Of a stretch of 64,000 nucleotides of DNA, positions 28,810 through 39,608 are shown in pieces. This DNA is from Aeromonas dhakensis. Lineage in GTDB: Bacteria; Pseudomonadota; Gammaproteobacteria; Enterobacterales; Aeromonadaceae. Below the pieces are notes generated by a model. It was not told the DNA's origin and did not search any database. It saw only the letters and a program-made list of their open reading frames with translations. The position numbers and the translations under genes are program-made. Location: NCBI RefSeq assembly GCF_000820305.1, contig NZ_CDBH01000062.1:50428-114427 (forward strand), written 5' to 3'. Each line of letters opens with the position of its first letter. Within the stretch, counting starts at the first letter, position 1.

Positions 28810-30792
28810 CTAGAGGCGGCGCAGGCACCACATGAAGTAAGCGCCCCCTAACAAGGTGGAGACCAGCCCCACCGGCAGCTCCTGCGGGAACAGGATCTGC
28901 TGGCCGATCCAGTCCGCCGACACCATCAGCAGGGCGCCGGAGACGGCGGCACCGAGCAGATGCCAGCGTGCCCGCACCAGCCCCATCAGCTTGGCCATGT
29001 GCGGTGCCAGCAGGCCGACGAAGGAGAGCGGCCCCACCACCAGGGTCGCACTGGCGGTCAGCACGGCCACCAGCAGCAGGATGGCGAGCTGGGCCCGGTT
29101 GAGCCGAATGCCGAGCGCGGCGGCCACCGCCGGCCCCATCGGCAGCAGATCGAGCCAGCGGCTGAGCAGCAGGCAGGCCGCCAGCAGCGTCAGCGCCAGC
29201 ACGACCAGCCCGCCGGCAATCGGCAGGGTGACGTAATAGGTGGAGCCGGACATCCAGGAGAGCAGTTGCTGCACCCGCAGGTCACCGTTGGCCAGCGCGA
29301 TGGCCTGCAACGGCTCGAACAGCGCCGTGATGGCGATGCCGGAGAGCAGCAGCCGCTCCGGCTGGAAGCCGTGGCTGCGATTGACCAGCAGCAACAGCAG
29401 CAGACAACCGAAGGCACCTAACAGGCCGCCGGCCAGCATCATGGGCAGAGGCAGGGCGGGTAGCAGCAGCGCCGTGGCAATCACCCCCATGAAGGTGCCA
29501 CCACTCACCCCCAGCAGCTCGGGACTCGCCATGGGGTTGCTGCTGACCCGTTGCAGCAGGGTGCCCGCCAGCGCCAGCAGCATGCCCGCCGCACCGGCCG
29601 CCAGGGTGCGCGGCAGCCGCCACTCCAGCTGGGCCTGCCAGCGCAGCCAGCTCGGCCAGTGCCAGCCGTCCATCCCTTGTCCAAACAGCAGAGAAGCGAT
29701 CACCGCCACTACCAGCCCCATCAACATCAGGCCGACAAGGCGGGCCGGCGCCGGGTGGCGGGCCACCAGCAGGGCGGCATTCGCCTTCGGCGTGCCCGAC
29801 TTGATGCCCAGGCGCGGGATCAGCCACAGCAGCAGTGGCGCTCCCAGCAGGGCCGTCATGGCACCGGTCGGGATGAGCACAGAGCCGCTGCGACTCAGGG
29901 ATTGCAGCAGCAGATCGGTAGCCGCCAGCAGCAGAGCACCCAGTACTGGGGCCCACAGCAGCCGCAGGGCCAGTTTTCTTACCCCCAGCAAGCGCACCAG
30001 GGCGGGCGCGGCCAACCCGATGAAGCCGATCAGCCCCACCACGCTCACCACGCAGGCGGTGACAAACACCGCCAGCCCTAACCCGGCGAAACGCAGGTGT
30101 TGAAGGGAGACCCCCAGGCTGCGGGCGCTGGCATCATCCAGCTCCAGCACCGCCAGCGGGCGCACCAGAACCGCGGCCAGCACACCAGCCAGCAGCAGAC
30201 GGGGCAGCAGGTAGCTCACCCCGCTCCAGCTGTTCTGCACCAGCGAGCCACTGCCCCACACCAGCAAGCCTTTCAGCTCCTCCTGAAAGAACAGCAAGAG
30301 CCCCATGCTGATGGCTGCCAGATAGAGGTTGATCACCAGGCCCGCGAAGACGATGACCACCGGATTGAGCTGGCGACACCAGGCCAGGGAAAACACCAGC
30401 CCCATGGCGAAGCTGCCGCCGGCCATGGCGATCCACTCCCGCCCCAGCAGCAACCAGGAGGGGGCAAACAGGGTCACCATCATCAGCGCCAGCTGGGCGC
30501 CGGAGGCCACCCCCAGGGTGGTGGGCGAGGCCAGCGGATTGCGCAGCACCTGCTGCATCAGGGTGCCGGCCAGCCCGAGGGCGGCGCCGGCCAGCAGGCA
30601 GACGGCAAGACGCGGCAGCCAGCTGAAGTGGACCACCGCCTGGCTGGCATCGGTCAGATCCGGCGACAACAGGGTCGCGAGCCAACGCGCCACCGGCAAC
30701 TGATCGGCCAGCTCCCAACCCGCTAGCGCCAACGTCAGTCCCAGCAGCAGGCTGACAGGCAGTCGCAGCGGCGACGGAAAAATCTGGTTCAT
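28810..30792 (-). CDS. fhuB: Ferric-hydroxamate ABC transporter permease FhuB
   Basis: The 660-residue permease is a fusion of two FecCD-type halves. Each half carries the family motif (LAGTLMQQVLRNPLASPTTLGVASG in the first, LAGTLLQRVSSNPMASPELLGVSGG in the second), a hallmark of FhuB. It moves iron-hydroxamate siderophores across the inner membrane. ATG at 30792 overlaps the fhuD stop (TAATG) and gives exactly the E. coli length; an upstream ATG would overlap fhuD much more. Confidence 0.94.
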   Translation of the reverse strand: MNQIFPSPLRLPVSLLLGLTLALAGWELADQLPVARWLATLLSPDLTDASQAVVHFSWLPRLAVCLLAGAALGLAGTLMQQVLRNPLASPTTLGVASGAQLALMMVTLFAPSWLLLGREWIAMAGGSFAMGLVFSLAWCRQLNPVVIVFAGLVINLYLAAISMGLLLFFQEELKGLLVWGSGSLVQNSWSGVSYLLPRLLLAGVLAAVLVRPLAVLELDDASARSLGVSLQHLRFAGLGLAVFVTACVVSVVGLIGFIGLAAPALVRLLGVRKLALRLLWAPVLGALLLAATDLLLQSLSRSGSVLIPTGAMTALLGAPLLLWLIPRLGIKSGTPKANAALLVARHPAPARLVGLMLMGLVVAVIASLLFGQGMDGWHWPSWLRWQAQLEWRLPRTLAAGAAGMLLALAGTLLQRVSSNPMASPELLGVSGGTFMGVIATALLLPALPLPMMLAGGLLGAFGCLLLLLLVNRSHGFQPERLLLSGIAITALFEPLQAIALANGDLRVQQLLSWMSGSTYYVTLPIAGGLVVLALTLLAACLLLSRWLDLLPMGPAVAAALGIRLNRAQLAILLLVAVLTASATLVVGPLSFVGLLAPHMAKLMGLVRARWHLLGAAVSGALLMVSADWIGQQILFPQELPVGLVSTLLGGAYFMWCLRRL

Positions 30793-31694
30793 TACAGCCC
30801 CTCCCCGCTTTGCCCATCCTGCTGCAGCGCAGTACTGAGCTGCACGGCGAAGCGGCGCGCCGCCAGCACGCCGCCAAAACTCCACACCGCAGGCAGATGC
30901 AGCACGGCCGCCGCCCTCACCTGTGGCAGCTGTTGCCACAGACCGGGCTCCTGCAGCCGCTCGCTCACCCCGACCGGGATCGGATCGACCACCACCAGCC
31001 GCGCTTGTGGCAGCGCCATCAACTGTTCCAGGCTGGCCACGGCAAAGCCCCAGGCATTGGTTTCCCCCTGCCAGCCATTGCGCAGGCCGAGCCGCTGCAT
31101 CACCGCCGCGAACAGGCTGTGGCGGCCAAATACCCGCACATGGCGCTCATCGATGAACTGCACCACCAGCAGGGGCGGCAGATCCGCAGGCAACGCCGCC
31201 CGCATCTGCGCCAGATCCTGGTCCAGCCTGGCCAGCAGTTGCTCGGCCTCGGTGGTTTTGTTCACCAGTGCGGCGATGGTCAGGGTCGCCTCGTGCAGCC
31301 GCTGCCACAGATCGGCATCCGGCTCGTAGAGTGCGATGGATTGTACCGGCGCGATGCGGGAGAGGGTCGGCGCCAGCGGGGCCGCCAGCGGCGAGATGAG
31401 GATGCGATCGGGTTTCAGCTCGGCCAGCAGTTCGCGGTTGGGCTGGGCGCGCTGGCCGATATCCACCACGGCGGCTGGCAGCAGCGGTTCGCCGACCCAG
31501 GCGCGGTAGGAGCCGACATCCCCCACTGCCAGCGGCGTCACCCCGAGTGCCAGCAGGGTTTCGGCTATGGTCCAGTCGACGGTGGCGATGCGGGGTACCG
31601 GCGCGGAGGCGGTCGGGGATGTGTCAGCCTGCACTGCAAGCGGCAGCAGCAGGCCGACAAGGCAGGACGCCATCTTCTTCAATAAACGGTTCAA
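30792..31694 (-). CDS. fhuD: Iron-siderophore periplasmic binding protein FhuD
   Basis: This FhuD-like protein has a signal peptide (LLKKMASCLVGLLLPLAVQA) and a helical-backbone binding fold with RIATVDWTIAETLLALGVTP, ELLAELKPDRILIS and VWSFGGVLAARRFAVQL. It hands ferric hydroxamates to FhuB. The start is uncertain: TTG 31694 (300 residues) has a GGGGG ribosome site, ATG 31673 is seven codons later, and an ATG at 31769 would overlap fhuC. It lies between fhuC and fhuB. Confidence 0.88.
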   Translation of the reverse strand: MNRLLKKMASCLVGLLLPLAVQADTSPTASAPVPRIATVDWTIAETLLALGVTPLAVGDVGSYRAWVGEPLLPAAVVDIGQRAQPNRELLAELKPDRILISPLAAPLAPTLSRIAPVQSIALYEPDADLWQRLHEATLTIAALVNKTTEAEQLLARLDQDLAQMRAALPADLPPLLVVQFIDERHVRVFGRHSLFAAVMQRLGLRNGWQGETNAWGFAVASLEQLMALPQARLVVVDPIPVGVSERLQEPGLWQQLPQVRAAAVLHLPAVWSFGGVLAARRFAVQLSTALQQDGQSGEGL

Positions 31695-31707
31695 GAAAGG
31701 CCCCCGG

Positions 31708-32472
31708 TCAGACGATAGCGATGGCGTGATCATGGGCCGGGTGGCGAATGACCTCCATCGGGATGCCATAGATGGCGTGCAGGGTCTCGCCGGTCATGAT
31801 CTGTTCGGGTTCGCCGTGGGTCAGCAGGCGGCCGGTGTGCAGCGCCACCAGCCGATCGCAGAAGCGGGAGGCCATGTTGATGTCGTGAATGACGATGATG
31901 ACCCCAAGCTTGAGCTGACGGCTCAACTGCTTGACGAGCGTGAGCACCTCCACCTGATGAGCCACGTCCAGCGCGGCCAGCGGCTCGTCCAGCAGGATGA
32001 AACGGCTCTCCTGGGCCAGCAGCATGGCCAGCCACACCCGCCCCCGCTCGCCGCCGGAGAGGGTATCCACCAGCCGGTCGGCAAAGCGTTCGGTATGGGT
32101 CAGCGCGATGGCCCGTTCGACCTGGCGGTGATCCTCCGCCCCCATCCGGCCCAGCAGGCCGCGCCAGGGGTAGCGGCCCATCTCCACCAGCTCCCGCCCG
32201 AGCAGGTTTTCGGCGCTCGGCAGATGCTGGGGCAGATAGGCCACCTGACGGGCGAAGTCGCGCGCCCCCCACGCCGGCAGCGGCTTGTCATCGAACCGGA
32301 TCTCGCCGTCACTGAGCGGCTGCTGGCGTGCCAGCAGCTTGAGCAGGGTGGATTTGCCCGAACCGTTGTGGCCGATGAGGCCATAGACATTGCCCTGCTC
32401 GAAACAGAGATCGGTGGGGTGCAGCAGCGTGCGGTCATTGACCGCGAAGCTGGCTGATTTCATCTCAAACAT
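31708..32472 (-). CDS. fhuC: Iron-siderophore ABC transporter ATPase FhuC
   Basis: The 254-residue ATPase has Walker A GHNGSGKST, the Q-loop VAYLPQHLPSAE, LSGGERGRVWLAMLLAQ, Walker B FILLDEPLAALD and H-loop IHDINMA, as in FepC/FhuC proteins. It drives uptake by FhuB. ATG 32472 has AGGAA upstream. It follows the ABC exporter gene by 22 bp and precedes fhuD. Confidence 0.93.
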   Translation of the reverse strand: MFEMKSASFAVNDRTLLHPTDLCFEQGNVYGLIGHNGSGKSTLLKLLARQQPLSDGEIRFDDKPLPAWGARDFARQVAYLPQHLPSAENLLGRELVEMGRYPWRGLLGRMGAEDHRQVERAIALTHTERFADRLVDTLSGGERGRVWLAMLLAQESRFILLDEPLAALDVAHQVEVLTLVKQLSRQLKLGVIIVIHDINMASRFCDRLVALHTGRLLTHGEPEQIMTGETLHAIYGIPMEVIRHPAHDHAIAIV

Positions 32473-32494
32473 AAGCGGTTCCTGTTGGGCGGGT

Positions 32495-34153
32495 TCAAAC
32501 CGGCACCTCTGCATTCAAGTCACAATCCAGATGGGCGACCGCATCGCGGCTCACCTTCTCGCGCCGCTCACCGGTCAGCTCGCTGAGCCGGCCCTGGCGC
32601 ATCTCCAGCAGCCGGTCGGCCTGGGAGAAGTAGAGATCGTCGTGGCTGATGGCGATCACCGTCTTGCCCATCTCCTTCAAGCGCGGCAGCAACAGCTGAT
32701 AGAAGATGCGACGGAACTGGGGATCCTGATCCGCGGCCCACTCGTCGAACAGCATCACCTCGCGCTGCTCGGCCAGCGCCAGCAGCAGGGCGACCCGCTT
32801 GCGCTGCCCCTGGGAGAGGTCGATATCGGCGATGAAGCCCTCTTCGATGGCGAGCTTGCTGCCCATCTGCAGCCGCTCCAGCCACTCGGCCACCAGCTCA
32901 TCCTTGGGCTCCGGCCCCAGCAGGTGCTGGAACAGGTGATAGTCGGTGAAGATGGCGGAGAACAGCGCCAGATAGGCGTTGCGATCGGTGACCGGCTCCC
33001 CATCCAGCAGGATCCGGCCCGATACCGGCTGATAGAGGCCGGTCAGCAGCATGGCCAGGGTCGACTTGCCGGAGCCGTTGCCACCGATGATGAAGATCTG
33101 CTCCCCCTTTTCGATGACCAGATCGATAGGGCCGACGGCAAAGCCGCCCTCCCCCTGATAGTGAAAGCTCACCTGCTCCAGCTCGATGCGCTGCCAGGCG
33201 CGGGGCGCGGACGTCAACGGGAAGTCGGGATCCGGCTCGACCAGCGCCAGCGCGGCTATCTTGTCGAACGCCACCTGGGCGGAGAGCAGGGTCGGCAATG
33301 CGCCAATGCCCTGTAGCAAGGGGGTACGCAAGAACAGCAGGGTCAGCGCGAAGGTGGCGGCCACCTGGGTATCGGCCCAGCCCAGCCCGTTGGCCAGGAA
33401 GAAGACCAGACCGATGGCCCCCAGCATCATGATATTCGACCAGTTCACCGCGCTCAGGTGATAGGTGTCGGCGCGGATGATCTGCTGGCGGTACTCCTGT
33501 GCATTCTGCTGATAAAGCTGGTGGTAGACGAAGTGGGCCCGCTCGCGGTTGAGCGCCAGCTCCTTGCTGCCGGCGATGATGGCCTGATAGTTCTGATAGA
33601 GCCGATCCTCGGCCTGACGCATGTGGGAGAGATGGCGATAGACCCGGTTCACCAGCAGCCAGCCCACCACCATGGTGAAAGTGACCCAAAGCGTGGTGAC
33701 GCCGAGCAGGGCCGGCGACAGCCAGCCGAGGTAGAGGGCCGACCCCAGGGTGAGCACCAGCCCCTGCACCAGCTCCGGCAGGCGCACGAAGGCGATGGTG
33801 ATCTGGCCGATGTCGCTGGAAAGGGAGGCCAGCAGCGGCCCCTGGCCAATCTGGCGCAGGCGGGCGACATCGGTATCCAGCAACTGCTTGAGCAGGCGGC
33901 CGCGCAGCCGGTAGACGAAATGATGGCCGAGGGTGGTCAGCGCCAGCTGAGAGCCGAGCGTGATCACCAGCAGCAATAAGATGAGGCCGATCAGCTGGCC
34001 GAGCACCGGCAGCGGATCGCCGACTGATTCGACAAGAGACTGATTGATAAAGGCAATGACACCAATCCCGCTGACGGCACTGAGCAGGCTGAGCAGGGTA
34101 ATGGCGATGAAGGGCCAACGATATTGGCGATAAACCAGAGACAAGAGTTCCAT
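32495..34153 (-). CDS. ABC exporter of the YojI/PvdE cyclic-peptide type
   Basis: The 552-residue half-transporter fuses a six-helix membrane domain (about 1-300) to an ATPase with Walker [10 protein letters not shown], the unusual signature [15 protein letters not shown] and Walker [14 protein letters not shown]. This combination marks the SyrD/YojI/PvdE family, which exports peptides and siderophore precursors. It lies in the siderophore-uptake operon between the TonB receptor and fhuC, with no biosynthesis genes in view. A role in siderophore export or in handling of the imported molecule is inference. Confidence 0.85.
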   Translation of the reverse strand: MELLSLVYRQYRWPFIAITLLSLLSAVSGIGVIAFINQSLVESVGDPLPVLGQLIGLILLLLVITLGSQLALTTLGHHFVYRLRGRLLKQLLDTDVARLRQIGQGPLLASLSSDIGQITIAFVRLPELVQGLVLTLGSALYLGWLSPALLGVTTLWVTFTMVVGWLLVNRVYRHLSHMRQAEDRLYQNYQAIIAGSKELALNRERAHFVYHQLYQQNAQEYRQQIIRADTYHLSAVNWSNIMMLGAIGLVFFLANGLGWADTQVAATFALTLLFLRTPLLQGIGALPTLLSAQVAFDKIAALALVEPDPDFPLTSAPRAWQRIELEQVSFHYQGEGGFAVGPIDLVIEKGEQIFIIGGNGSGKSTLAMLLTGLYQPVSGRILLDGEPVTDRNAYLALFSAIFTDYHLFQHLLGPEPKDELVAEWLERLQMGSKLAIEEGFIADIDLSQGQRKRVALLLALAEQREVMLFDEWAADQDPQFRRIFYQLLLPRLKEMGKTVIAISHDDLYFSQADRLLEMRQGRLSELTGERREKVSRDAVAHLDCDLNAEVPV

Positions 34154-34201
34154 AACGGACCGGTATTCCAGAGAGATCAGAGCAACTGCAGGTGAAAAGA
34201 A

Positions 34202-34224
34202 GGGCGGGAACCCGGTTCCCGCCC
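34202..34224 (-). terminator. Hairpin after the TonB receptor gene
   Basis: GGGCGGGAAC / GTTCCCGCCC form a 10-bp stem with a CCG loop. On the minus strand it is followed by TTCTTTTC. It sits between the receptor and the ABC exporter gene and may reduce downstream transcription. Confidence 0.65.
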
Positions 34225-34232
34225 CACTTCGA

Positions 34233-36365
34233 TTACCAGCGGTAGTTGATGCTGCCCACTACGCTGCGCGGCTCGCCGTAGTAGCAGTAGTAGTCGCAGC
34301 TGGCCACGTAGGTATCACCCAGCAGGTTGTTGACGTTGAGCTGAGCCCGCCAGTTTTTGGCAAAGTCATACCCGATCATCGCATCCCACACGGTATGGGC
34401 CGGCACCTCGGCCGAACCATAGATGGGGGTGTAATCCGCATTCACGGCACCGATGCCGACGCTGGAGCCGACGTAGCGCACGCCGCTCCCCAGCTCCAGA
34501 CCGGAGACCGGCCCCTGCTGCACCTTGTAGTTGCCCCAGAAAGAGGCCTGGTGGCGCGGGATCAGGCTGGCACGGCGATCGCCATTGCCGGTGTCGTTGG
34601 TCTTGGCATCGGTATAGGTGTAAGCGGCGGTCAGGCGCAGCGCCTCGGTGGCCTGCACGCTCCCTTCCAGCTCGATACCCCGGGAGGTCACTTCGCCGGC
34701 CTGGGTCTGCTGGCCGGAACCGGTGGAGACCAGCGAGTTGGTCTGCTCCAGATCGAACAGGGCCATGTTGATGTAGCCATCGAGGAAACTCGGCGCGTAC
34801 TTGACGCCGGTCTCGTACAGGGTGCCCTTGAGCGGCTTGTAGGATTCACTGGTGTTGGGGTCGATACCCGGCAGCACCTCGAACGACTCGGCATAGGCAA
34901 CATAAGGAGAGAGACCGTTGTCGGCCAGGTACATCAGGCTGCCGGAGAGGGAGAGCTCGTGATCATACTGCTTCTCGTTCTTGCCCTTGGCTTCGCTGAT
35001 GTTGTGGGTCTCCACGTAGTCGAAGCGACCGCCGCCGGTCAGCAACCAGCGATCGTCCCAGCGGATCTGGTGCTGGGCATAGAGGCCGCTCTGACCCTTG
35101 GTACTCTTCTGGTGGGTGGCGGTGGACTCATCAAAACCGGGGAAGCCGCTGTAATCCGGGTGCTGGGTATTTATGGTTCCCATCCACTGATCAGCTTCCA
35201 TCCCCTCGTTGACATGGCGCTGCAGATCCACCCCCAGCAGCAGGGTCTGTTCTGTGCTGTCGGTGTTCCAGTAGCCCACCACTTGGTTGTCCATGGTGGC
35301 GCTCTTGGTGTTGCCATCCCGATAGATCATGCCACGGCCACGAACCGGCATATTTTCATCGGGTGTCGCAGGCCAAGCAGCCCAAGGATATATATAGGTC
35401 TGGCGCAGCAGCAGATCGTTGTAGTTGAAGCGGACATTCTGCTTGAACTCCCAGGTCTGGTTGAGCTGGTGGGTCAGCTCGTAACCGGTGGAGAGCTGGG
35501 TGTTGCGGTTGCGATCGTAATCCGGCTGGCTCAGGTTGGTACTGGGATCTATCTGGCCACCGCTGGTATTGAGGGTGCCGTAAACCGGGAAGAAGCCGTT
35601 GGTCGGCCCCCCTTCGTCGTGCAGGAAGCTGGCCAGCAGGGTCAGGCTGGTGCGATCCGAGAGATCGAAGGTCACGCTCGGCGCCAGATAGACGCGATCG
35701 TTGTAAGTGCCGTCCAGCACGCCGTCACGCTCCTTATAAAGAGCAACCATGCGGTAGCGGCTGTTGTCGGAGAGCGCATCGGAGACATCCACCCCGATCT
35801 GGCGGTGATCCCGGCTGCCCAGCTGCAGATCCAGCAACCCCTGCGGGGTGGCGGTCGGCCGCTTGCTGATGGCATTGATCACGCCGCCGGGAGGCGCCTC
35901 GCCATACAGAATGGAGGCCGGGCCTTTCAGCACTTCCACGCTCTCCAGGCCGAACGGCTCCGGCGTCCAGACGTAATAACCATTCATCCTGAGCAAACGG
36001 CTGCCATCCAGATAGGAGGCGACATCGAAGCCACGCACCTTGAACCAGTCGGTATTGTTGTCGGAGCCATAGAGACCGGTGAGCACGCCGGAGCGGTAGC
36101 GCAGGGACTCGTCAAGCTGCTGCACGGCACGCTGATCCAGCTCCTCGCGGTTGACCACGGAGACGGCGCGAGGCGTCTCGGCCATGGGCACTTCCACCTT
36201 CATGGCGGTGCCGGTGACCACCATGGTCTCGCTGGCTTTGGGCAGTTCTTTCGGTTGTTCGGCCGCCAGCACGGGCAGGCTGGCCAACAGGCAGGAGAGC
36301 GGCAGCAGTTGCTGTGCCCCTCTCTTTCGCATCGCTGCGATGGGAGTGTTTTTTTGCGCAATCAT
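34233..36365 (-). CDS. TonB-dependent ferric siderophore receptor
   Basis: The outer-membrane receptor of about 710 residues has a signal peptide ending SLPVLAAE and a TonB-box-like ETMVVTGTA. The plug domain shows [27 protein letters not shown], and the 22-strand barrel ends in an aromatic residue (INYRW). It resembles the FhuA/FhuE/FoxA group of hydroxamate receptors, which agrees with fhuCDB downstream. ATG 36365 (MIAQKNTP) is preferred; ATG 36386 is possible. A Fur-box-like sequence lies about 130 bp upstream. Confidence 0.9.
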   Translation of the reverse strand: MIAQKNTPIAAMRKRGAQQLLPLSCLLASLPVLAAEQPKELPKASETMVVTGTAMKVEVPMAETPRAVSVVNREELDQRAVQQLDESLRYRSGVLTGLYGSDNNTDWFKVRGFDVASYLDGSRLLRMNGYYVWTPEPFGLESVEVLKGPASILYGEAPPGGVINAISKRPTATPQGLLDLQLGSRDHRQIGVDVSDALSDNSRYRMVALYKERDGVLDGTYNDRVYLAPSVTFDLSDRTSLTLLASFLHDEGGPTNGFFPVYGTLNTSGGQIDPSTNLSQPDYDRNRNTQLSTGYELTHQLNQTWEFKQNVRFNYNDLLLRQTYIYPWAAWPATPDENMPVRGRGMIYRDGNTKSATMDNQVVGYWNTDSTEQTLLLGVDLQRHVNEGMEADQWMGTINTQHPDYSGFPGFDESTATHQKSTKGQSGLYAQHQIRWDDRWLLTGGGRFDYVETHNISEAKGKNEKQYDHELSLSGSLMYLADNGLSPYVAYAESFEVLPGIDPNTSESYKPLKGTLYETGVKYAPSFLDGYINMALFDLEQTNSLVSTGSGQQTQAGEVTSRGIELEGSVQATEALRLTAAYTYTDAKTNDTGNGDRRASLIPRHQASFWGNYKVQQGPVSGLELGSGVRYVGSSVGIGAVNADYTPIYGSAEVPAHTVWDAMIGYDFAKNWRAQLNVNNLLGDTYVASCDYYCYYGEPRSVVGSINYRW

Positions 36366-36497
36366 AGTAAGTGTCTCAAATATCAATGAGTTGTTTCTGA
36401 TTTCTTATTATTGGTAGCCGGTCATGCCGGTAGCCCGGTTCCTCAGGCGAATAAAGCAGCGACATGCTACTACAGGAGCCATGATCGAATCGATTCA

Positions 36498-36516
36498 ATA
36501 ATTGCTAATCATTTGC
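36498..36516 (-). promoter_or_regulatory. Fur-box-like sequence upstream of the siderophore receptor
   Basis: ATAATTGCTAATCATTTGC matches the 19-bp Fur consensus at about 12 positions. The 362-bp gap between the receptor and mioC also holds DnaA boxes near mioC. Iron repression of the receptor is likely but inferred. Confidence 0.5.
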
Positions 36517-36659
36517 ATCCGCATTGTTACTTGAAGTATCAGGAGCCGAGCGGAGAACACACAAGAGGAGGAAACGGCCCCTTTTCGACACGATCGCAAG
36601 ACTGGGCTGGATCGGCGGGCGTGGATCCCTTTTTTCCGTACAAAAGCAGCGAGGATCCA

Positions 36660-36691
36660 TTATCCCCAAGCTTTATCCATATTTATCCACA
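36660..36691 (+). promoter_or_regulatory. DnaA-box triplet upstream of mioC
   Basis: TTATCCCCA (36660), TTATCCATA (36673) and the perfect TTATCCACA (36683) lie in tandem 58-90 bp before the mioC ATG, with several GGATC sites nearby. E. coli mioC also has a DnaA-repressed promoter. Confidence 0.75.
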
Positions 36692-36748
36692 CCCTTTGGC
36701 GGTAGAATCCGGCTTTCTCTTGCTTCGTCTGAAATCAGGATCCATTCC

Positions 36749-37198
36749 ATGGCCAAACTCAATCTCGTCGTCGGCTCCATGCTGGGCGCCTCTGAATATG
36801 TCGCGGACCACGTCGCCGGCCTGCTGGAACAAGCGGGCCACCAAACCGAGATCCACAACCCCGCCAGCCTGGCCAGGGTGCTTGCCGAGCCGGAGTCCAT
36901 AGTGCTGGTGGTCACCTCCACCCACGGTGCCGGCGATGTGCCCGACAATCTGCAGCCTTTCGCCAAGGATCTTGCCGAGCAGCGTCCGGATCTTGATGGC
37001 TGGAAATACGGGGTGATCGCGCTGGGAGACAGCAGTTATGACACCTTCTGCCAGGGTGGCAAGACGCTGGATCGACTGCTGGCCGAGTGCGGCGCCAGCC
37101 GGATTGGGGATCGTCTCGACATCGACGTGACCCGGCACGAGATCCCGGAAGATGCGGCCGAAATCTGGATCCGGGACTGGTTGGCCCTGATCGCCTGA
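36749..37198 (+). CDS. mioC: Flavodoxin-like protein MioC
   Basis: The 149-residue flavodoxin-fold FMN protein begins with AKLNLVVGSMLGASEYVADHV and contains VTSTHGAGDVPDNLQPF and IALGDSSYDTFCQGGK, as MioC does. It has been linked to biotin synthase electron supply. ATG 36749 has AGGA upstream; the open frame before it is unlike MioC. It is transcribed towards oriC, the enterobacterial/Vibrio arrangement. Confidence 0.95.
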   Translation: MAKLNLVVGSMLGASEYVADHVAGLLEQAGHQTEIHNPASLARVLAEPESIVLVVTSTHGAGDVPDNLQPFAKDLAEQRPDLDGWKYGVIALGDSSYDTFCQGGKTLDRLLAECGASRIGDRLDIDVTRHEIPEDAAEIWIRDWLALIA

Positions 37199-37707
37199 AC
37201 CGGGAGCGGGAGATCCGGCATGAACGGCTCGATCTCCCCGCTTATCCCCAGATCGCTATCCACCAGGTTATTAACAGGTGGATCCGGAGAAGTTGTTCCA
37301 AAGGTTCCCCTAGAATGCTCCGAGAAATTGTGAATAACTCCTGTGTGAAACTCTGTAAAACCTATAGTTATCCATGTATTAGATCTAAACCAAAGGGTGT
37401 CTGTGCATAAAAACCCTTGTTATCCCCCAGTTCACGGGGCCAGGATCCAAGCTTTTCCACAACCAGAGATCGCTCTTAAGACGATGATCTTTATGATCAA
37501 AAAGTGCTTATCAACAGAAGCGGCGGATCCTAATAAAAGATCCAATAAAAGATCGATCTAAAGATCCTTAAGATCTATTTAGTGGATCCTCCCTCCATAC
37601 TGAACGTTAAGTAGACGTTCCCCTCAGGACGCTAAACAGATAGAATGTTCCGCCCTCGAGCACAGGCAAACAAAGATCTTCAGGCGTGCAGATCAAGGTG
37701 ATCCCCA
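37199..37707. other. oriC: Chromosomal replication origin oriC
   Basis: This 509-bp gap between mioC and mnmG is the origin. About eight DnaA-box-like 9-mers are visible: TTATCCCCA 37242, TTATTCACA at 37329 (minus), TTATCCATG 37368, TTATGCACA at 37402 (minus), TTATCCCCC 37420, TTTTCCACA 37453 and TTATCAACA 37508, plus CTATCCACC at 37256. Roughly fifteen GATC sites lie in 37226-37590. The AT-rich unwinding part at about 37526-37585 has repeats of AATAAAAGATC near mnmG, the same polarity as E. coli. Confidence 0.93.
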
Positions 37708-39597
37708 ATGCAATACCATGAACAATTTGATGTGATCGTCGTCGGTGGCGGTCATGCAGGAACCGAAGCGGCAACAGCGGCAGCCCGGATGGGCCTCAAT
37801 ACCCTGTTGCTGACCCACAATATCGATACGCTGGGACACATGTCCTGCAACCCGGCGATCGGCGGGATCGGCAAGGGACACCTGGTCAAGGAAGTTGACG
37901 CTCTCGGCGGGATCATGGCGCGTGCCATCGATCTTGGCGGGATCCAGTTCCGTACCCTCAACTCCTCCAAGGGCCCGGCGGTTCGCGCCACTCGCGCCCA
38001 GGCGGATCGTCTGCTTTACAAGGCAGTCGTGCGCCAGATGCTGGAGAACTACCCCAACCTGAAGATCTTCCAGCAGGCCTGTGACGATCTCATCATGGAC
38101 GGGGATCGGGTTGCCGGCGTGGTCACCCAGAGCGGGATCCGCATCAGCGGCAAGACGGTCGTGCTGACCGTGGGTACCTTCCTGAACGGCCTGATCCACA
38201 TCGGCATGGAAAACTACAAGGGGGGCCGCGCCGGGGATCCTCCCTCGATCGCCCTCGCCCAGCGCCTGCGGGAACTGCCGCTGCGCATTGATCGCCTCAA
38301 GACAGGTACGCCGCCCCGCATCGATGCCCGCAGCGTCGATTTCTCGGTGATGCAGGCCCAGCACGGCGACGATCCGCGTCCGGTCTTCTCCTTCATCGGT
38401 AATGCCAGCCAGCATCCGCGTCAGGTGCCCTGCTACGTTACCCATACCAACGAGCGCACCCACGAGGTGATCCGCAACAACCTGGATCGCAGCCCCATGT
38501 ACGCCGGGGTGATCGAGGGGATTGGCCCGCGCTACTGCCCGTCGATCGAGGACAAGATCACCCGTTTTGCCGACAAGACGGCGCACCAGATTTTCGTCGA
38601 GCCGGAAGGCCTGACCACCCACGAACTCTACCCGAACGGGATCTCCACCAGCCTGCCGTTCGACGTGCAGGTGCAGATCGTCCGCTCCGTGCGTGGCTTC
38701 GAGAATGCGCACATCACCCGCCCGGGTTATGCCATCGAGTACGATTTCTTCGATCCGCGGGATCTCAAGGCCAACATGGAGAGCAAGTGCATCGGCAACC
38801 TGTTCTTCGCCGGCCAGATCAACGGCACCACCGGCTATGAAGAGGCGGCAGCCCAAGGACTGCTGGCCGGTTTGAACGCCGCCCTGCGTGCGCAGGGCAA
38901 GGATCCCTGGCATCCGCGCCGGGATCAGGCCTACATCGGCGTGATGATGGACGATCTCTCCACCCTGGGAACCCGCGAACCCTACCGCATGTTCACCAGC
39001 CGTGCCGAATATCGCCTGCTGCTGCGGGAAGACAACGCCGATCTGCGCCTGACCGCCATCGGCCGCGAGCTGGGCCTGGTGGATGACGAGCGCTGGAGCA
39101 AGTTCAACGCCAAGATGGAACAGGTGGAGCAGGAGCGTCAGCGCATGCGCTCGACCTGGATCCACCCGCAGCATCCGTCGCTGGAGGCGGTCAACGCCCT
39201 GGTCAACACCCCGCTGACCCGCGAGCAGAGCCTGGAAGAGCTGCTGCGTCGCCCCGAGGTAACCTACGATGCGCTGATGGCCATCGAGGGGGTCGGGCCT
39301 GCGCTGAGCGATTCGGCCGCCGCCGATCAGGTGGAGATCCAGATCAAGTACGCCGGCTACATCGAACGCCAGCACGACGAAGTGGAGAAGCAGCTGCGCA
39401 ACGAGAACACCCTGCTGCCGCTGGACATGAACTACCGCGACGTCAACGGCCTCTCCAACGAGGTGATCGCCAAGCTCAACGATGCCAAGCCGCAGACCAT
39501 AGGTCAGGCGTCCCGCATCTCCGGCATCACCCCGGCGGCCATCTCCATCCTGCTGGTTCATCTGAAAAAACACGGCCTGCTGCGTAAAACCGCCTGA
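37708..39597 (+). CDS. mnmG: tRNA uridine 5-carboxymethylaminomethyl modification enzyme MnmG (GidA)
   Basis: The 629-residue FAD enzyme forms the MnmE-MnmG complex that modifies tRNA wobble U34. The FAD motif [11 protein letters not shown] is at residues 12-22; [25 protein letters not shown] and [13 protein letters not shown] follow. The length is E. coli-like (629). It is the first gene after oriC, followed by rsmG 11 bp later. Confidence 0.97.
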   Translation: MQYHEQFDVIVVGGGHAGTEAATAAARMGLNTLLLTHNIDTLGHMSCNPAIGGIGKGHLVKEVDALGGIMARAIDLGGIQFRTLNSSKGPAVRATRAQADRLLYKAVVRQMLENYPNLKIFQQACDDLIMDGDRVAGVVTQSGIRISGKTVVLTVGTFLNGLIHIGMENYKGGRAGDPPSIALAQRLRELPLRIDRLKTGTPPRIDARSVDFSVMQAQHGDDPRPVFSFIGNASQHPRQVPCYVTHTNERTHEVIRNNLDRSPMYAGVIEGIGPRYCPSIEDKITRFADKTAHQIFVEPEGLTTHELYPNGISTSLPFDVQVQIVRSVRGFENAHITRPGYAIEYDFFDPRDLKANMESKCIGNLFFAGQINGTTGYEEAAAQGLLAGLNAALRAQGKDPWHPRRDQAYIGVMMDDLSTLGTREPYRMFTSRAEYRLLLREDNADLRLTAIGRELGLVDDERWSKFNAKMEQVEQERQRMRSTWIHPQHPSLEAVNALVNTPLTREQSLEELLRRPEVTYDALMAIEGVGPALSDSAAADQVEIQIKYAGYIERQHDEVEKQLRNENTLLPLDMNYRDVNGLSNEVIAKLNDAKPQTIGQASRISGITPAAISILLVHLKKHGLLRKTA

Positions 39598-39608
39598 GGA
39601 TCCTACCG

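Noticed and set aside
36411..36748. Open frames upstream of mioC, including an N-terminal extension of mioC.
   Set aside because: The residues are unlike MioC, and the stretch contains DnaA boxes and a Fur-box-like site, so it is regulatory.
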